Positions 50,591 through 60,514 of a stretch of DNA of 64,000 nucleotides are shown here, one piece after another (position 1 is the first letter of the stretch; the number at the start of each line of letters is the position of its first letter). The stretch spans positions 2,013,001-2,077,000 of the forward strand of contig NZ_CP015405.2 in the NCBI RefSeq assembly GCF_001689125.2. The letters are read 5' to 3'. The DNA comes from Blautia pseudococcoides (GTDB lineage: Bacteria; Bacillota; Clostridia; Lachnospirales; Lachnospiraceae). The translations under genes were made by a program, and so were the position numbers. The notes beneath the pieces are model-generated. The model made no database searches, had not been told where the DNA came from, and saw nothing but the letters and a program-made list of their open reading frames with translations.

Positions 50591-51907
50591 TTAATACATG
50601 TTGCCATTGTAACACATTTTCCTCTCCCAGAAAACAAGAACACTGCCAATCAGCAAAAAAATAATTCCGGCCGGATTTTCTTTCTGCATTTTTATTGTCC
50701 CCGGTCCTGGTTCGCTATCTGCCTCCAAGTCTTCCTTCAACGGCATGGTAAAATCCCAGGGTTCCATATCATTTATATTGCCTGCCTCGTCCTGAACGGA
50801 AAGGGTAATTCTGTTTTTCCCGCTTTTCAGGCATTCGCTTGGAATCATTAGATTTCCATCCTTCCATTCATAAAGCACAGGCTCACCGTTCACCGCACAG
50901 GAGACGATCCGGACCGCATCCGCATTCTCAAGAGTGATTTCCGGGGCGAATCCCGCACTGTGGTCCATCTCTTCTCCGTTATATACAAAGCTTGTCCCTG
51001 ACTGGTTGACTGAAAAAAGAAAACGCTGTACTGTCCGGTTGCCGTATTGGTCGGAGGCCTCGCACAGGAGTACATATTCATCATCTTCTGCCACGGGGTC
51101 CAGAGTAAAGGACAGCTTTCCTCCCTTGTCTTTACTTCGGATGGAAATATTTCTCTCACCAGTACGTTTCCCCGTCAGCCGTATTTTTACACTGCTCTTG
51201 TCCAGATTTTCGTCCTGCACGGTGATACATGGAGACACCTGGCTGTTGTTTGAGGAAAGGTTCTTTAAATTGGCAAGAGTGATGACAGGGTAACTACAGT
51301 CAGGGATTTTTATTTCCGTCATAGGCGGCGGAACTTTCGCTTTTTCCTCCGGTGCTGCTTTGGCATCTGAACCTGTACTGTTATCTGCATTTATATTTGC
51401 CTGGGATTTTTGTTCTGCATCTATCACCTCTTCCGGCTTATGCCCGTTTTTTATATCATCGGCCTCGCTCATCTCTTTCCCTGTATCCTTTTCCGGGTCT
51501 ATTTTGCCTCCCTCTGTACCTTGATCCGTATTGTTTTCCGTTTCTTTCGGCTTTTCCGCAACACCATCTTCTCTCCCGGTGTCATACGGTTCCTTAGTAT
51601 CCATATCTGCTTCTTCGGCAGTCTTTTTCACCCTTATTTTATAGCGGACCACCACCTCTGTTTCCCCCTCCTCTAAGGCCTCAATATTTCCGTTCCTACC
51701 TGCACACGCAACGCGCTCATCTTCTATCTGTACAATGCCGTTATCGGGCAGAAATAGCGCTTCTCCCTTCTGCAGTTCCACAATCTGCGTGATCTCCGGT
51801 AATGTTTCATCCGGCTCCTTATCCGCTACAGATGCTGATACTGAGACTGCAGCACCCAAATATAAATAAAGACCGGCTACAGCCATAAACATATTTCTTC
51901 TTTTCAT
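50591..51907 (-). CDS. Secreted, membrane-anchored Ig-like protein, partner of the kinase gene
   Basis: A 438-residue extracytoplasmic protein: signal peptide (1-26, VSVSASVA), a short beta domain, a disordered acidic linker (about 105-200, rich in Glu, Asp, Lys), Ig-like repeats from about 205 to 400 (ITLSVQDEAGNINDMEPWDF is typical), and a C-terminal membrane helix (AGIIFLLIGSVLVFW) followed by KMCYNG. Its ATG overlaps the kinase stop codon as ATGA, so the two are coupled. Function unknown; cell-envelope sensing or adhesion is an inference. Confidence 0.75.
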   Translation of the reverse strand: MKRRNMFMAVAGLYLYLGAAVSVSASVADKEPDETLPEITQIVELQKGEALFLPDNGIVQIEDERVACAGRNGNIEALEEGETEVVVRYKIRVKKTAEEADMDTKEPYDTGREDGVAEKPKETENNTDQGTEGGKIDPEKDTGKEMSEADDIKNGHKPEEVIDAEQKSQANINADNSTGSDAKAAPEEKAKVPPPMTEIKIPDCSYPVITLANLKNLSSNNSQVSPCITVQDENLDKSSVKIRLTGKRTGERNISIRSKDKGGKLSFTLDPVAEDDEYVLLCEASDQYGNRTVQRFLFSVNQSGTSFVYNGEEMDHSAGFAPEITLENADAVRIVSCAVNGEPVLYEWKDGNLMIPSECLKSGKNRITLSVQDEAGNINDMEPWDFTMPLKEDLEADSEPGPGTIKMQKENPAGIIFLLIGSVLVFWERKMCYNGNMY

Positions 51908-53514
51908 TGTATTTCCTCCTCTGTGAGTCCATTGATCTTTCTTTTTACTTTTTCACTGTTAAAACCTGATTTTTCTGCCCCTCTTTTCTCCATAAGGTTA
52001 AGCAGGCGCTCTGCTTTCTCCGGATTCTGCCGTTCCACTGCCTCCATAAGAGCATAGGCACAGTAAGCTTCTGCGTCCTCAGGGAAATCTTTGATATAAC
52101 TTTCATATTGCTTTTCCGCCTCCTCATAATTCTGCATCTGACGGCAGAGGGCTGCTGCGGAGAGTCGGACTTCCTGTTCCAGCTTCACAGGTATCTTTTC
52201 TTTCAAAAGTAGGTTGTAATACTTTATACTCTGTACCGGATTATTTTGTTTTCCGTACACCTTTGCCAGCTGATACCATATTTCGGTCCGGTATATAGGC
52301 GCATACGTCTCTCTTTTGTTTTCTTCCAGATTTTTTTCTGCCTGCTGGAGAAGCTTTCGGGCTTTCTCGTCCCCCTCACTGCAGGAATATCCCAGTTCCG
52401 TTTTGTACGCCTGTATTACATTTGCCAGAAATATGGATTCACCAGTCTTTTCCCAGGAGGTGCCTTCACTGTCCTCCAAGTCTTTTATGGCTTTTTGTGC
52501 AGCCTCCCAGTTGGCCTTGGAATGTTTTTCTTCTATGGCATCCAAAATTCTGCGGTACAGCTCTCCTTTTTTTGTTCCCTCCTGCTCCCTCAGAAAATAT
52601 CTGCGCGCTTCCTCATGATCTGCTGTATCTGCCAGGCTTGTGCCCTCCCGGATCCCCAGAATCCTTCCTGCATCCATCAGCAGCTCCTGTTTCTTTATCT
52701 GCGCGCCTAAAAGCATTAAAAAACCGGCTGCCAGGAAAACGAAACCGGCATAGGCACGTTTTCTGGCCTGTATCCACGCTTCCAGATTCTGCAGCTCCTT
52801 TTTGACCATTCTGATTTTCCGGTATCTTTTCCCCAGGGAAGGTTCCATACATTTCTCCGCAATATGTCTCCACTTTTTACAGAGCCTCGTCTCCCGTTCC
52901 TCTTTTTGTTCCATGTAACGAAGTATAGCTCCAAACCCGTAGATATCAGACCGCTCCTCCGCATTTCCCAAATACTGCTCAGGTGCCGCAAATCCGGGAG
53001 TGCCGAACCTGCTTTTGCTGCTGTGTTTCCCTGCATTGCTGTTCTGTTCAGACAGGGACGCAATGCCAAAATCAAAAATCCGTATATCACCTGAGATATG
53101 CACCATCAGATTGGAAGGTTTCATGTCCTGATAGATGATCCCCTTTGCAGGGCCGTGAAGATATTCCAGAAGGCTGCAGAGCTGTACCGCCCATTTTATC
53201 CGCTTATCCCAGGGTATCTTTTTACCGCTTTTCTTTATTTCCTCAAGGGTGAACCCTTCCAGATAATCCATGACCAGATAACGGCATCCGTCCTCCTCCA
53301 GAATATCAACGATCCTGGGAAGTGCCGGGTGCTCCAGATGCCGCATGATGTCCACTTCTCTGCTGCTGTCTGCGGGAATCTTTTTGATGGCCCAGTATTT
53401 TTCCAGTTTCATATCAAAAGCCAGAAATACCTGTCCCTGTCCGCCTTTTCCCAGCATTTTATCCAGGCGGTAGCGCTCTTGGAGAAGACGCCTTTTCTCA
53501 TACACGAACAGCAT
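51904..53514 (-). CDS. Membrane serine/threonine protein kinase with TPR-like extracellular part
   Basis: A 536-residue protein. The kinase domain (15-250) has GKGGQGQV, the ATP-binding Lys in WAIKKI, IIYQDMKPSNLM where HRD is changed to YQD (catalytic Asp kept), and IFDFGIA. A single membrane helix (AGFVFLAAGFLMLLGAQI, about 260-280) leads to a helical TPR-like region (IWYQLAKVYGKQNNPVQSIKYY, split blocks) ending EEEIQ. It is coupled to the Ig-like protein gene. ATG 53514 and GTG 53517 are both close to AGAGG; the start is uncertain by a few codons. Confidence 0.88.
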   Translation of the reverse strand: MLFVYEKRRLLQERYRLDKMLGKGGQGQVFLAFDMKLEKYWAIKKIPADSSREVDIMRHLEHPALPRIVDILEEDGCRYLVMDYLEGFTLEEIKKSGKKIPWDKRIKWAVQLCSLLEYLHGPAKGIIYQDMKPSNLMVHISGDIRIFDFGIASLSEQNSNAGKHSSKSRFGTPGFAAPEQYLGNAEERSDIYGFGAILRYMEQKEERETRLCKKWRHIAEKCMEPSLGKRYRKIRMVKKELQNLEAWIQARKRAYAGFVFLAAGFLMLLGAQIKKQELLMDAGRILGIREGTSLADTADHEEARRYFLREQEGTKKGELYRRILDAIEEKHSKANWEAAQKAIKDLEDSEGTSWEKTGESIFLANVIQAYKTELGYSCSEGDEKARKLLQQAEKNLEENKRETYAPIYRTEIWYQLAKVYGKQNNPVQSIKYYNLLLKEKIPVKLEQEVRLSAAALCRQMQNYEEAEKQYESYIKDFPEDAEAYCAYALMEAVERQNPEKAERLLNLMEKRGAEKSGFNSEKVKRKINGLTEEEIQ

Positions 53515-53587
53515 CACCTCTTAAACATTATTTGAATTTTAAATGGAATATTTGGCAGATATGCCAGAAAGTTTTATAAATTGGGAT

Positions 53588-53609
53588 GGGCCGCCGCATG
53601 CAGCGGCCC
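53588..53609 (-). terminator. GC-rich hairpin after argS
   Basis: GGGCCGC pairs with GCGGCCC around an 8-base loop, 19 bases past the argS stop codon. No T run, so it may stabilise the transcript end rather than terminate it. Confidence 0.5.
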
Positions 53610-53627
53610 GATTCCCTTTGTGTCAGA

Positions 53628-55394
53628 TCACATTCTCTCAGGTGCTTCAAATCCCAGTAAGTCAATGCATGTCTCCAATACATCTCTTGCCAGGACCAGC
53701 AGACGGATCCAGGATGTCTTCTGCACTTCATTCTCCGAACTGAGAATCTTTGTTTCATGGTAAAAGCTGTTGAAAGCATTTGCAAGATCATAGATATATG
53801 AACATATCTTATGCGGTGCTTTTTCTTCAAAAGCAGGTGCGATCACAGAATTAAATCTGGACAGTTCCAGCATCAGGGCTTTCTCACTGGCATTGGCGGC
53901 CGGGAGCATCTTGCCTTCCTCCGGATTTTTGCCTTCCTCACGGTAGCGCTCCAGAATGGATTTGATCCGTACAATGGTGTACAGAATATACGGCCCTGTA
54001 TTGCCTTCAAAGGAAGTGAAACGCTCAACGTCAAATACATAATCCTTGGAAGCCTGATTTGACAAATCTCCGTATTTGATGGCGGAGATTCCCACCATCT
54101 CGGCTGTCTTTTTGGCGTCGTCTCCTTTTACGCTGCGGTTCTCAACGATTTTCTTATACATTTCCTCATTGATTTCACTGATGAGGCGTTCCAGACGCAT
54201 AACGCCGCCTTCTCTGGTCTTGAACGGCTTGCCGTCCTTGCCGTTCATGGTTCCAAAACCAACAAACGCAAGCTGGGTGTCATCCTCTGTGAGCTTGGCT
54301 TTTTTCGCACAGCGGAACACCTGGATAAAATGCAGTTCCTGGCGCTTATCCACCACGTAAATCATCTCATCCGGATGATAATCCTCCATACGCTGTACGA
54401 TCGTAGCTAAATCTGTGGTGTTGTAAAGAGACGCACCGTCTGATTTGAGGATCATACAGGGAGGAATTTCTTTTGCATCACTCTCTTCTTTTACATCTAC
54501 AACAAGTGCTCCCTGGTCCGGATATGCATATCCTTTATCTTTTAAATATGCCACCATATCAGGTATATATGGGTCTGCATCCGCTTCACCTTTCCAGAGG
54601 TCAAAGTCCACATGCAGTTTCTCATAATTCTTTTTCAGGTCTGCGACAGAAACTTCCATAATGTGTTTCCAGAGGGCACGGTATCCTCTTCTGCCCTGCT
54701 GAAGCTCCAGTGTTGCCTCCAAAGCTTCGTTTTTGTATGCTTCATCTTCTTTTGATCTGCCGCTGGCTGTGGGGTAGATCTCCTCCAGTTCGCTGACTGT
54801 AAAGGGTGCTTCTGCGGGGTATTCCCCTTCGTACGTCTGATCAAAATACACCAGTTCAGGGGAACGTTTTTTCAGTTCTGTGATGATCAGACCCATCTGC
54901 AGTCCCCAGTCCCCCAGATGCACGTCACCGATTACCCGGTGTCCCAGAAAACGCCCCATGCGTTTTAAGCTCTCACCAATGATGGCAGAACGGAGATGCC
55001 CTACATGAAGAGGTTTTGCCACATTTGGTCCGCCGTAATCAATAATGATCGTCTTGGGAGACTCCGCCTTTTCAGCAGAAAGATTCTCATCCGCCTGCAT
55101 ATCATTCAGATAAGAGGCAAGGAATTCGGGATTCAGCTTCAGATTAATGAATCCGGGATTCACAGCCTCTGCCTGGCTGAAGATTTTACTTTCTTTTATT
55201 TTTCCGACCACATCGTTTGCAATCATAATTGGTGCTTTTTTGTATGTCTTGGCTGCTGCCATCGCTCCGTTGCACTGATATTCGCACAAGTCCGGGCGAT
55301 TGGATACATTCACTCTGGCAAATTTTTCGTCATATCCGGAAGCTGTGAATGCGTCTTTGATGACTGCTTCCATGCATTCGATGATTTTCTTCAT
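53628..55394 (-). CDS. argS: Arginyl-tRNA synthetase
   Basis: A 588-residue class I synthetase charging tRNA-Arg. The N-terminal Add-1 domain (1-110) leads to the signature GGPNVAKPLHVGHLRSAIIG (HVGH, the HIGH box), followed by GDWGLQMGLII and the helical anticodon-binding C-terminus ending LLGFEAPERM. KMSK is not conserved, as usual in ArgRS. The start is preceded by a weak GGAG. It lies nine bases downstream of the DegV gene, which probably shares its transcript. Confidence 0.97.
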   Translation of the reverse strand: MKKIIECMEAVIKDAFTASGYDEKFARVNVSNRPDLCEYQCNGAMAAAKTYKKAPIMIANDVVGKIKESKIFSQAEAVNPGFINLKLNPEFLASYLNDMQADENLSAEKAESPKTIIIDYGGPNVAKPLHVGHLRSAIIGESLKRMGRFLGHRVIGDVHLGDWGLQMGLIITELKKRSPELVYFDQTYEGEYPAEAPFTVSELEEIYPTASGRSKEDEAYKNEALEATLELQQGRRGYRALWKHIMEVSVADLKKNYEKLHVDFDLWKGEADADPYIPDMVAYLKDKGYAYPDQGALVVDVKEESDAKEIPPCMILKSDGASLYNTTDLATIVQRMEDYHPDEMIYVVDKRQELHFIQVFRCAKKAKLTEDDTQLAFVGFGTMNGKDGKPFKTREGGVMRLERLISEINEEMYKKIVENRSVKGDDAKKTAEMVGISAIKYGDLSNQASKDYVFDVERFTSFEGNTGPYILYTIVRIKSILERYREEGKNPEEGKMLPAANASEKALMLELSRFNSVIAPAFEEKAPHKICSYIYDLANAFNSFYHETKILSSENEVQKTSWIRLLVLARDVLETCIDLLGFEAPERM

Positions 55395-55403
55395 AACTGT
55401 TCA

Positions 55404-56279
55404 CTACTCCACTTCTACTTTTTTAGCCACCGCCACCGCAAGGGCACCCTGTCCAATGTGACAGGCAACGCTCAGGGAAAGAGGGTCCATATGCACTTCC
55501 ATATCGAAATGCTTCTCAAGCTCTGCCTTCCATTCCAGGGCCTCCTCCTCATTGCCGGTGTAAGCTGCTTCCAGGCACATAAGGCCCTTTTTCTTATATT
55601 CTTTGAAACGGTTTTTTAAGTCGTCTTCCATGGCTTTGACCATAGTACGCTTTGCCTGCTTTTTGCCTCTGGCTTTCGAGAAGGCATCCAGCTTTTCCCC
55701 CTGGATCTGCAGAACCGGTTTTAAATTCAGCACAGTACCCAGTGCAGCGGCAGCAGGCGTGATCCTGCCCCCCTTTTTCAGGTATTTCAATGTTTCCAGA
55801 GTGATATAGATACTGGACTCCCCTTTTTCGGCTTCCAGAATTTCTTTGATCTCCACTGCATTTTTGCCGGAGTCTGCCAGGTCTATCGCATCCAGTACAG
55901 ACTGTCTCTGCGTAACAGAAATTCTCTGGTTATCCACAACCTGTACACGCCCCTTATATTCTCTGGCCAGCACAAACGCTGTCTGGCAGGAGTTGCTCAG
56001 ACCGCTGGACATGGGAATGTGCACAATTTCATCGTGGTCTTCCAGCAGCCGCTCCCAAGTCTCCAGCACATCCGCTGGAGAAGGCTGAGATGTGGAAATA
56101 TCCGCATCCTGAGCCAGCCGCTGGTAGAAATCCTCCTGGGTAAGGGTGATCCCCTCCAGGAAAAGCTGCTCATTAATATAAAAAGGCATTGGAAGAACCG
56201 TAATCCCCAGCTCCCCGGCAAGCTGCTGGGTAATGCCGCTGTTACTGTCCGTCACAATTGCAATCTTCTTTTTTTCCAT
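55404..56279 (-). CDS. DegV family fatty-acid-binding protein
   Basis: A 291-residue cytoplasmic DegV/FakB-like protein that binds a fatty acid and, with FakA kinase, feeds exogenous fatty acids into phospholipids (family knowledge). IVTDSNSGITQQLAGELGI, STSQPSPADVLETWE, IPMSSGLSNSCQTA and LKKGGRITPAAAALG are the diagnostic blocks. The ATG at 56279 with GGAG upstream is chosen; a 48-codon extension to 56423 reads through the intergenic region. It precedes argS by nine bases. Confidence 0.93.
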   Translation of the reverse strand: MEKKKIAIVTDSNSGITQQLAGELGITVLPMPFYINEQLFLEGITLTQEDFYQRLAQDADISTSQPSPADVLETWERLLEDHDEIVHIPMSSGLSNSCQTAFVLAREYKGRVQVVDNQRISVTQRQSVLDAIDLADSGKNAVEIKEILEAEKGESSIYITLETLKYLKKGGRITPAAAALGTVLNLKPVLQIQGEKLDAFSKARGKKQAKRTMVKAMEDDLKNRFKEYKKKGLMCLEAAYTGNEEEALEWKAELEKHFDMEVHMDPLSLSVACHIGQGALAVAVAKKVEVE

Positions 56280-56434
56280 TGATTCCTTGACTCCTTTTCC
56301 CCATTTTGGGTTACTATTTTTAATAATATCATAGACCGGTGTTAAATACAATGTCTCCCCTGGGAAAATTTTGACGAAAAAACCACTGCATGCTATAATA
56401 GATTTCAGATAAAATACTGACAAGGAGGGATATC

Positions 56435-57070
56435 ATGTCATTTCAGACAGAATCTTACGCACACACAGCAAAAACGATCATTGCCAATCTGGAAAAAAGA
56501 AACATGCTGGGGTATTACTGTGAAAATGCCCAGGAGGCCAGAGCGCTCATCCACAGCCTTATTCCTGTCAACGCCACAGTGACCTGGGGCGGTTCGGAAA
56601 CCCTTGTGGAGACAGGCATTATGGAGACTTTGAAGGAGAGCGGCTACATACTGCTTGACCGGAAGGCAGCAAAAACGCCTGAAGAATCCAGGAAACTCTA
56701 TGGACAGATAGTCACGGCGGACTATTTCCTCACCAGCACCAATGCCATCACCCTGGACGGGGAACTGATCAATGTGGACGGCGTGGGAAACCGGGCTGCC
56801 TGTCTTATCACAGGCCCTCAGCATGTTCTCGTGGTTGCCGGCATGAACAAGGTCGCTGTCACAGAGGAAGACGGAATCCGCCGGGCCCGCAATATGGCAG
56901 CACCGCCAAACAGTATCCGGGTAGGCGCTCATACACCATGCTCCAAAACCGGTGTCTGCGCAGACTGTCAAAGCCCTGACTGTATCTGCTGCCAGACAGT
57001 GATCACAAGACGTTCACGTGTAAAAGACCGGATAACAGTTATTCTGATCGGCGGATCTTACGGGTTCTGA
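56435..57070 (+). CDS. LUD domain protein (LutC/YkgG-like, DUF162)
   Basis: A 211-residue protein of the lactate utilisation domain family. TVTWGGSETLVETGIMETL is the nucleotide-like binding loop, STNAITLDGELINVDGVGNR is the hallmark block and RARNMAAPPNS follows. The C-terminal Cys cluster (CSKTGVCADCQSPDCICC) could hold an iron-sulfur cluster. LutC works with LutAB in lactate oxidation, but this gene stands alone, so its role is open. AAGGAGGG lies upstream. Confidence 0.9.
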   Translation: MSFQTESYAHTAKTIIANLEKRNMLGYYCENAQEARALIHSLIPVNATVTWGGSETLVETGIMETLKESGYILLDRKAAKTPEESRKLYGQIVTADYFLTSTNAITLDGELINVDGVGNRAACLITGPQHVLVVAGMNKVAVTEEDGIRRARNMAAPPNSIRVGAHTPCSKTGVCADCQSPDCICCQTVITRRSRVKDRITVILIGGSYGF

Positions 57071-57075
57071 AACCA

Positions 57076-57126
57076 AAAAGAATCCAGCAGTTCCCTGCTT
57101 ACAGGAAAACTGCTGGATTCTTTTTT
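57076..57126. terminator. Bidirectional terminator between convergent genes
   Basis: AAAAGAATCCAGCAGTT and AACTGCTGGATTCTTTT form a long stem with A/T tails, serving the LUD gene from the left and the FtsX-like permease gene from the right (its stop codon lies at 57125). Confidence 0.93.
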
Positions 57127-58378
57127 ACATTCTCCGGAGTGCTTCTATTGGACTTAAATTCGCCGCCTTTATGGATGGGAGCAATCCAAATACCAGGCCG
57201 ATGATCATGGAAAATACCACGGCGGCTGCGGCTGCCGGGATACTGATGACCATTGGCGTCTGCGATATCTTTGATATGACTTTCGACAATATAAAACCTG
57301 CAGCCACACCCAGGACACCGCCCACACTGGTAAGCACTGCCGCCTCGGTCAAAAACTGGCCCAGGATCCGCCGTTTGTTGGCACCGATGGCTTTTTTCAG
57401 GCCAATCTCACCGGTACGTTCCGTAACGGACACCAGCATAATGTTCATGACGCCAATACCGCCAACTAAAAGAGAGATACTGGCGATCCAGATAAGCTGC
57501 CGGTTGGTATTCTCACTGATTTGCTGAAGACCTTTTGCCTTCTCCATAATATCCTCAGCCTTATATTTGATAGAGTCTGATGCGGATGTTATGGACGCAT
57601 TCAATATTTCAGCGGTCTTTTTGCCGGCTTTGCTCATAGCCTCCGGACTGGCCGCCCGGATGACTGCCTGCTGCGGTTCATCATATTGGTAGACCACGGG
57701 CCATGTGGTGTCAGGCATCAGAACCATTCCGCTGTCATCGCTGTAGTATGTGTAATAATCCTCCATACTGTTAATGACCGGCTCATACTCATCTGACTTT
57801 TTGATAATACCTACAACGGTAAACGGTTCCCCTTTTATTTCTATGGTTTTGCCGATTTCCTTGCCTTTTTCAAAAAAATTGTTGGAAGCCGTCTCGTCCA
57901 GCAGGACCACTTTTCGGAAATTCTCAAAATCCTTTCCGGAAAATCCCCGGCCCCGTACGATCTGATATCCGCAGGTGTCCAGATAATTCTTATCCACTCC
58001 CAGGACTTTACCGCCGTCCATACTTTGGTTCTGATAATAAATACTGTCCGCATATTGACGCAGTCTGTAAAGAGACGCATTCTCCACATTGTCCAATTCT
58101 AAAATCTGCTGTTTCTGCTCCTCTGTGACAACCGGTACACCCTGTGGTATTCCCTGATACTCCATCTGATAAATATTGCTGCCTTCATTCAGGGTGATAT
58201 CCACCACATTGTCCCCTTCGCCGATCAGGTTCTTTTTGATCTGCTCGCTGGTTCCCTTGATCGTTGACACAATGGAGATCAGCGATGCGATTCCAATGAT
58301 AATACCCAGCATAGTGAGAAAAGAACGCATCTTGTGAGACCAGAGTCCCTGGAAGGACAATCTAATATTTTCTACCAT
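57125..58378 (-). CDS. MacB-like ABC transporter permease (FtsX family)
   Basis: A 417-residue permease: one N-terminal membrane helix (MRSFLTMLGIIIGIASLISIVS), a large MacB_PCD extracytoplasmic domain (about 45-270) and three C-terminal helices including TERTGEIGLKKAIGANKRRI, the coupling loop to the ATPase. It ends SPIEALRRM, as in the family. Two membrane-fusion-type adaptor genes lie upstream on the same strand, but no ATPase gene lies in this operon, so the ATPase must come from elsewhere. Probable export of a peptide or small toxin. Confidence 0.92.
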   Translation of the reverse strand: MVENIRLSFQGLWSHKMRSFLTMLGIIIGIASLISIVSTIKGTSEQIKKNLIGEGDNVVDITLNEGSNIYQMEYQGIPQGVPVVTEEQKQQILELDNVENASLYRLRQYADSIYYQNQSMDGGKVLGVDKNYLDTCGYQIVRGRGFSGKDFENFRKVVLLDETASNNFFEKGKEIGKTIEIKGEPFTVVGIIKKSDEYEPVINSMEDYYTYYSDDSGMVLMPDTTWPVVYQYDEPQQAVIRAASPEAMSKAGKKTAEILNASITSASDSIKYKAEDIMEKAKGLQQISENTNRQLIWIASISLLVGGIGVMNIMLVSVTERTGEIGLKKAIGANKRRILGQFLTEAAVLTSVGGVLGVAAGFILSKVISKISQTPMVISIPAAAAAVVFSMIIGLVFGLLPSIKAANLSPIEALRRM

Positions 58379-58395
58379 GTTTTATCCTCCCTCCT

Positions 58396-60501
58396 CTAGT
58401 ACATGTTGTATAGGTCTTCTATGGCTGCCCGTCTGACTTTAACGCCTTCTTTTACTTTCTTGCCGTACGGAAAAGCAATGTTGTCCTCCTCTGTGAGACC
58501 GCTTTTAATCTCCAGCATACTGCCGTAAAAGTTTTTGCCTACCTGGACCGTCCGTTTTTCCAATTGATGGGCCTTGTTTTCCACATACACAAAGTCCTTG
58601 CCGTCTTTATTCCGCACAAATTCTTTGCTGATGTAAAGACCTGCGGGATTCTCCGTCTCTGCGGAAAGTTCCAGGTTGACACCCTCCATATTTTTAAGGC
58701 CGTCACTGTTTTTGATATAGGCAGTAAAAGGATAATACGATACTTCTCTGCCGTATCCGTACATGTTGCCGGAGGATGGGAAATTGGATATTTCCTTTAT
58801 CTCCGCTTCTATGGGAAGTCCTGACTCGTATGTGAATCCTGTCAGAACAGAGCCTGGCTGGAGCCGCTGGAGCTGATACTCATCTGCCAGTCCTTTCACG
58901 TAACTGCCCTCTGAGCTCTCCACAACAAGGAATGCTTCTCCGTCCACTTCTCCTTTGCTTGGGTCTCCCACTTTCTTGACCACCCCGTTCAGGATGGACT
59001 CTACTGTCTGGTTCTCCAGTTTTTTCTCCACATTCTTGATTTTCAAGTCACTGTGGCGGATATCCAGTTCTGCTGTTTTAATTTCTTTTTTCTTACCCGT
59101 GATCGCTTTCTCCAGCTCATCTTTTGTATAACCGTCTATGATATCATCCTGAGGGATTTCTTCCATGAAATCCCACTCACCGGGGAATTCCTTTCCGCCC
59201 GGATTTTCCTCATCGGGGATTTGGGGTTCTTCCTCTGTATAGGTTCCAAGATGAGTGAGATACCATGTCTGGGATTCCACTTTCTGAGTTATTTTACTGC
59301 CGTCAATACAGAGGGCTGCAATGAGAAATCCATCCTTATCATCTTTGTCCCTGACTTCCAGGATACAGTATACCGGTTCTTTTTCTTTAACATCAGAAGT
59401 TCCATAGCCTGCTGTCATGTTGAGAAAAGCGCCCTGGATTTTGACATCTTTTTTACAGAGATAGAAATAAGGATCTTCTTTGGTGCCGGTTCCCTTGTAT
59501 GGAACCGCATTTTCTATTTTCTGGCCGGGTAGTGTTTCCAGCGTTATGTCTCCGTATAGTTTGTCGTAGACCATGGCCGGTGACGGCTTTTGTGGTTTGT
59601 CTGGGCCATCCGGATTCGGGTTGTCCGGGTCTGGGTCCGGGTTGTCCGGGTCTGGGTCCGGGTTGTCCGGGTCTGGGTCCGGGTTGTCCGGGTCCGGATC
59701 GCCCGGGTTTTCCGGGTTTTCTGGGGCCGGGTTGTTCGGGTTTTCGGGGTCCGGGTTGCCCGGGTTTTCGGGGTCCGGGTTGTTCGGGTTTTCGGGGTCC
59801 GGGTTATCTAGATCCGGATTATTTGGATTAGAATTGTCCGTATTGGCATTATTTTTTCCTGTATTATCCGAATTCTGGTTTTTTGAATCTGACTTATCAG
59901 GATTTCCAGAATCCGCAGAAGTTCTGGCATTTTGAGTAGCTGCCATCCTGCTGAACGCTTCCGCCCATCGTCCGTCTGGGCTGTCATTTATCTCCTTTTG
60001 TCCCATCGGAAGGATTCCTGATTTACTGCCCGCTCCCACAATGTTTCCGTCAGAGCTGCCCTCGTTCTCGTCATTCTCTGACTTTTGGCTGTCGGGAATG
60101 ATATTGGCATTTTTAAGTTTTTCCAGTTCTTTTTCCATACCTTTTTTCTTTACCAATAGCTGCTCTTTGTTGATTTTCTCCATCTCCAAGTCAATATTGA
60201 CCAGCGTCATATCATATGAGAGAAGAGGAGTTCCTTCCACTACTTCCTGTCCTTCCTGTACATATATCTGGTCCACCACCTGCTTGTCCACCAAATGAAC
60301 CTCCTGTGATACACTGGAGGATATGGTTCCGTCAATACTGGTACTCATTCCCCATATCTGCTGCTTTAGATCAGCCACGGGGTAGACATCCACTTTTGTC
60401 TGGTCCATCTTTTTTACACCATACCAGATTCCTGTGCCGGCCAGCGCTGCGGCACCCACACAGATGACGGCAATTAAGATTTTTTTATTTCTCGCCTTCA
60501 T
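58396..60501 (-). CDS. HlyD/MacA-type membrane-fusion adaptor with DNPDP repeat insert
   Basis: A 701-residue adaptor. N-terminal anchor helix (KILIAVICVGAAALAGTGIWYG), barrel-sandwich half (VDQIYVQEGQEVVEGTPLLSYD), then a coiled-coil arm. A long insert of about 250 residues in the arm carries low-complexity PDPDNPDPDP repeats and a charged beta domain. The second lipoyl half and beta-barrel follow (SILNGVVKKVGDPSKG). ATG 60501 with GGGGAGG is chosen over 60600. It lies 17 bases before the permease gene. Confidence 0.87.
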   Translation of the reverse strand: MKARNKKILIAVICVGAAALAGTGIWYGVKKMDQTKVDVYPVADLKQQIWGMSTSIDGTISSSVSQEVHLVDKQVVDQIYVQEGQEVVEGTPLLSYDMTLVNIDLEMEKINKEQLLVKKKGMEKELEKLKNANIIPDSQKSENDENEGSSDGNIVGAGSKSGILPMGQKEINDSPDGRWAEAFSRMAATQNARTSADSGNPDKSDSKNQNSDNTGKNNANTDNSNPNNPDLDNPDPENPNNPDPENPGNPDPENPNNPAPENPENPGDPDPDNPDPDPDNPDPDPDNPDPDPDNPNPDGPDKPQKPSPAMVYDKLYGDITLETLPGQKIENAVPYKGTGTKEDPYFYLCKKDVKIQGAFLNMTAGYGTSDVKEKEPVYCILEVRDKDDKDGFLIAALCIDGSKITQKVESQTWYLTHLGTYTEEEPQIPDEENPGGKEFPGEWDFMEEIPQDDIIDGYTKDELEKAITGKKKEIKTAELDIRHSDLKIKNVEKKLENQTVESILNGVVKKVGDPSKGEVDGEAFLVVESSEGSYVKGLADEYQLQRLQPGSVLTGFTYESGLPIEAEIKEISNFPSSGNMYGYGREVSYYPFTAYIKNSDGLKNMEGVNLELSAETENPAGLYISKEFVRNKDGKDFVYVENKAHQLEKRTVQVGKNFYGSMLEIKSGLTEEDNIAFPYGKKVKEGVKVRRAAIEDLYNMY
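59620..59830. repeat. Asp-Asn-Pro coding repeat in the adaptor gene
   Basis: About 24-bp units (GGGTTGTCCGGGTCTGGGTCC on the plus strand, slightly over one unit) encode NPDPDPD and NPDPEN repeats. The plus-strand Gly/Ser frames across it are artefacts. Length is likely to vary between strains. Confidence 0.8.
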
Positions 60502-60514
60502 AGAATCCTCCCCT

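Noticed and set aside
59499..59935. Plus-strand Gly/Ser and Arg/Val frames
   Set aside because: Shadows of the DNPDP repeat in the minus-strand adaptor gene.
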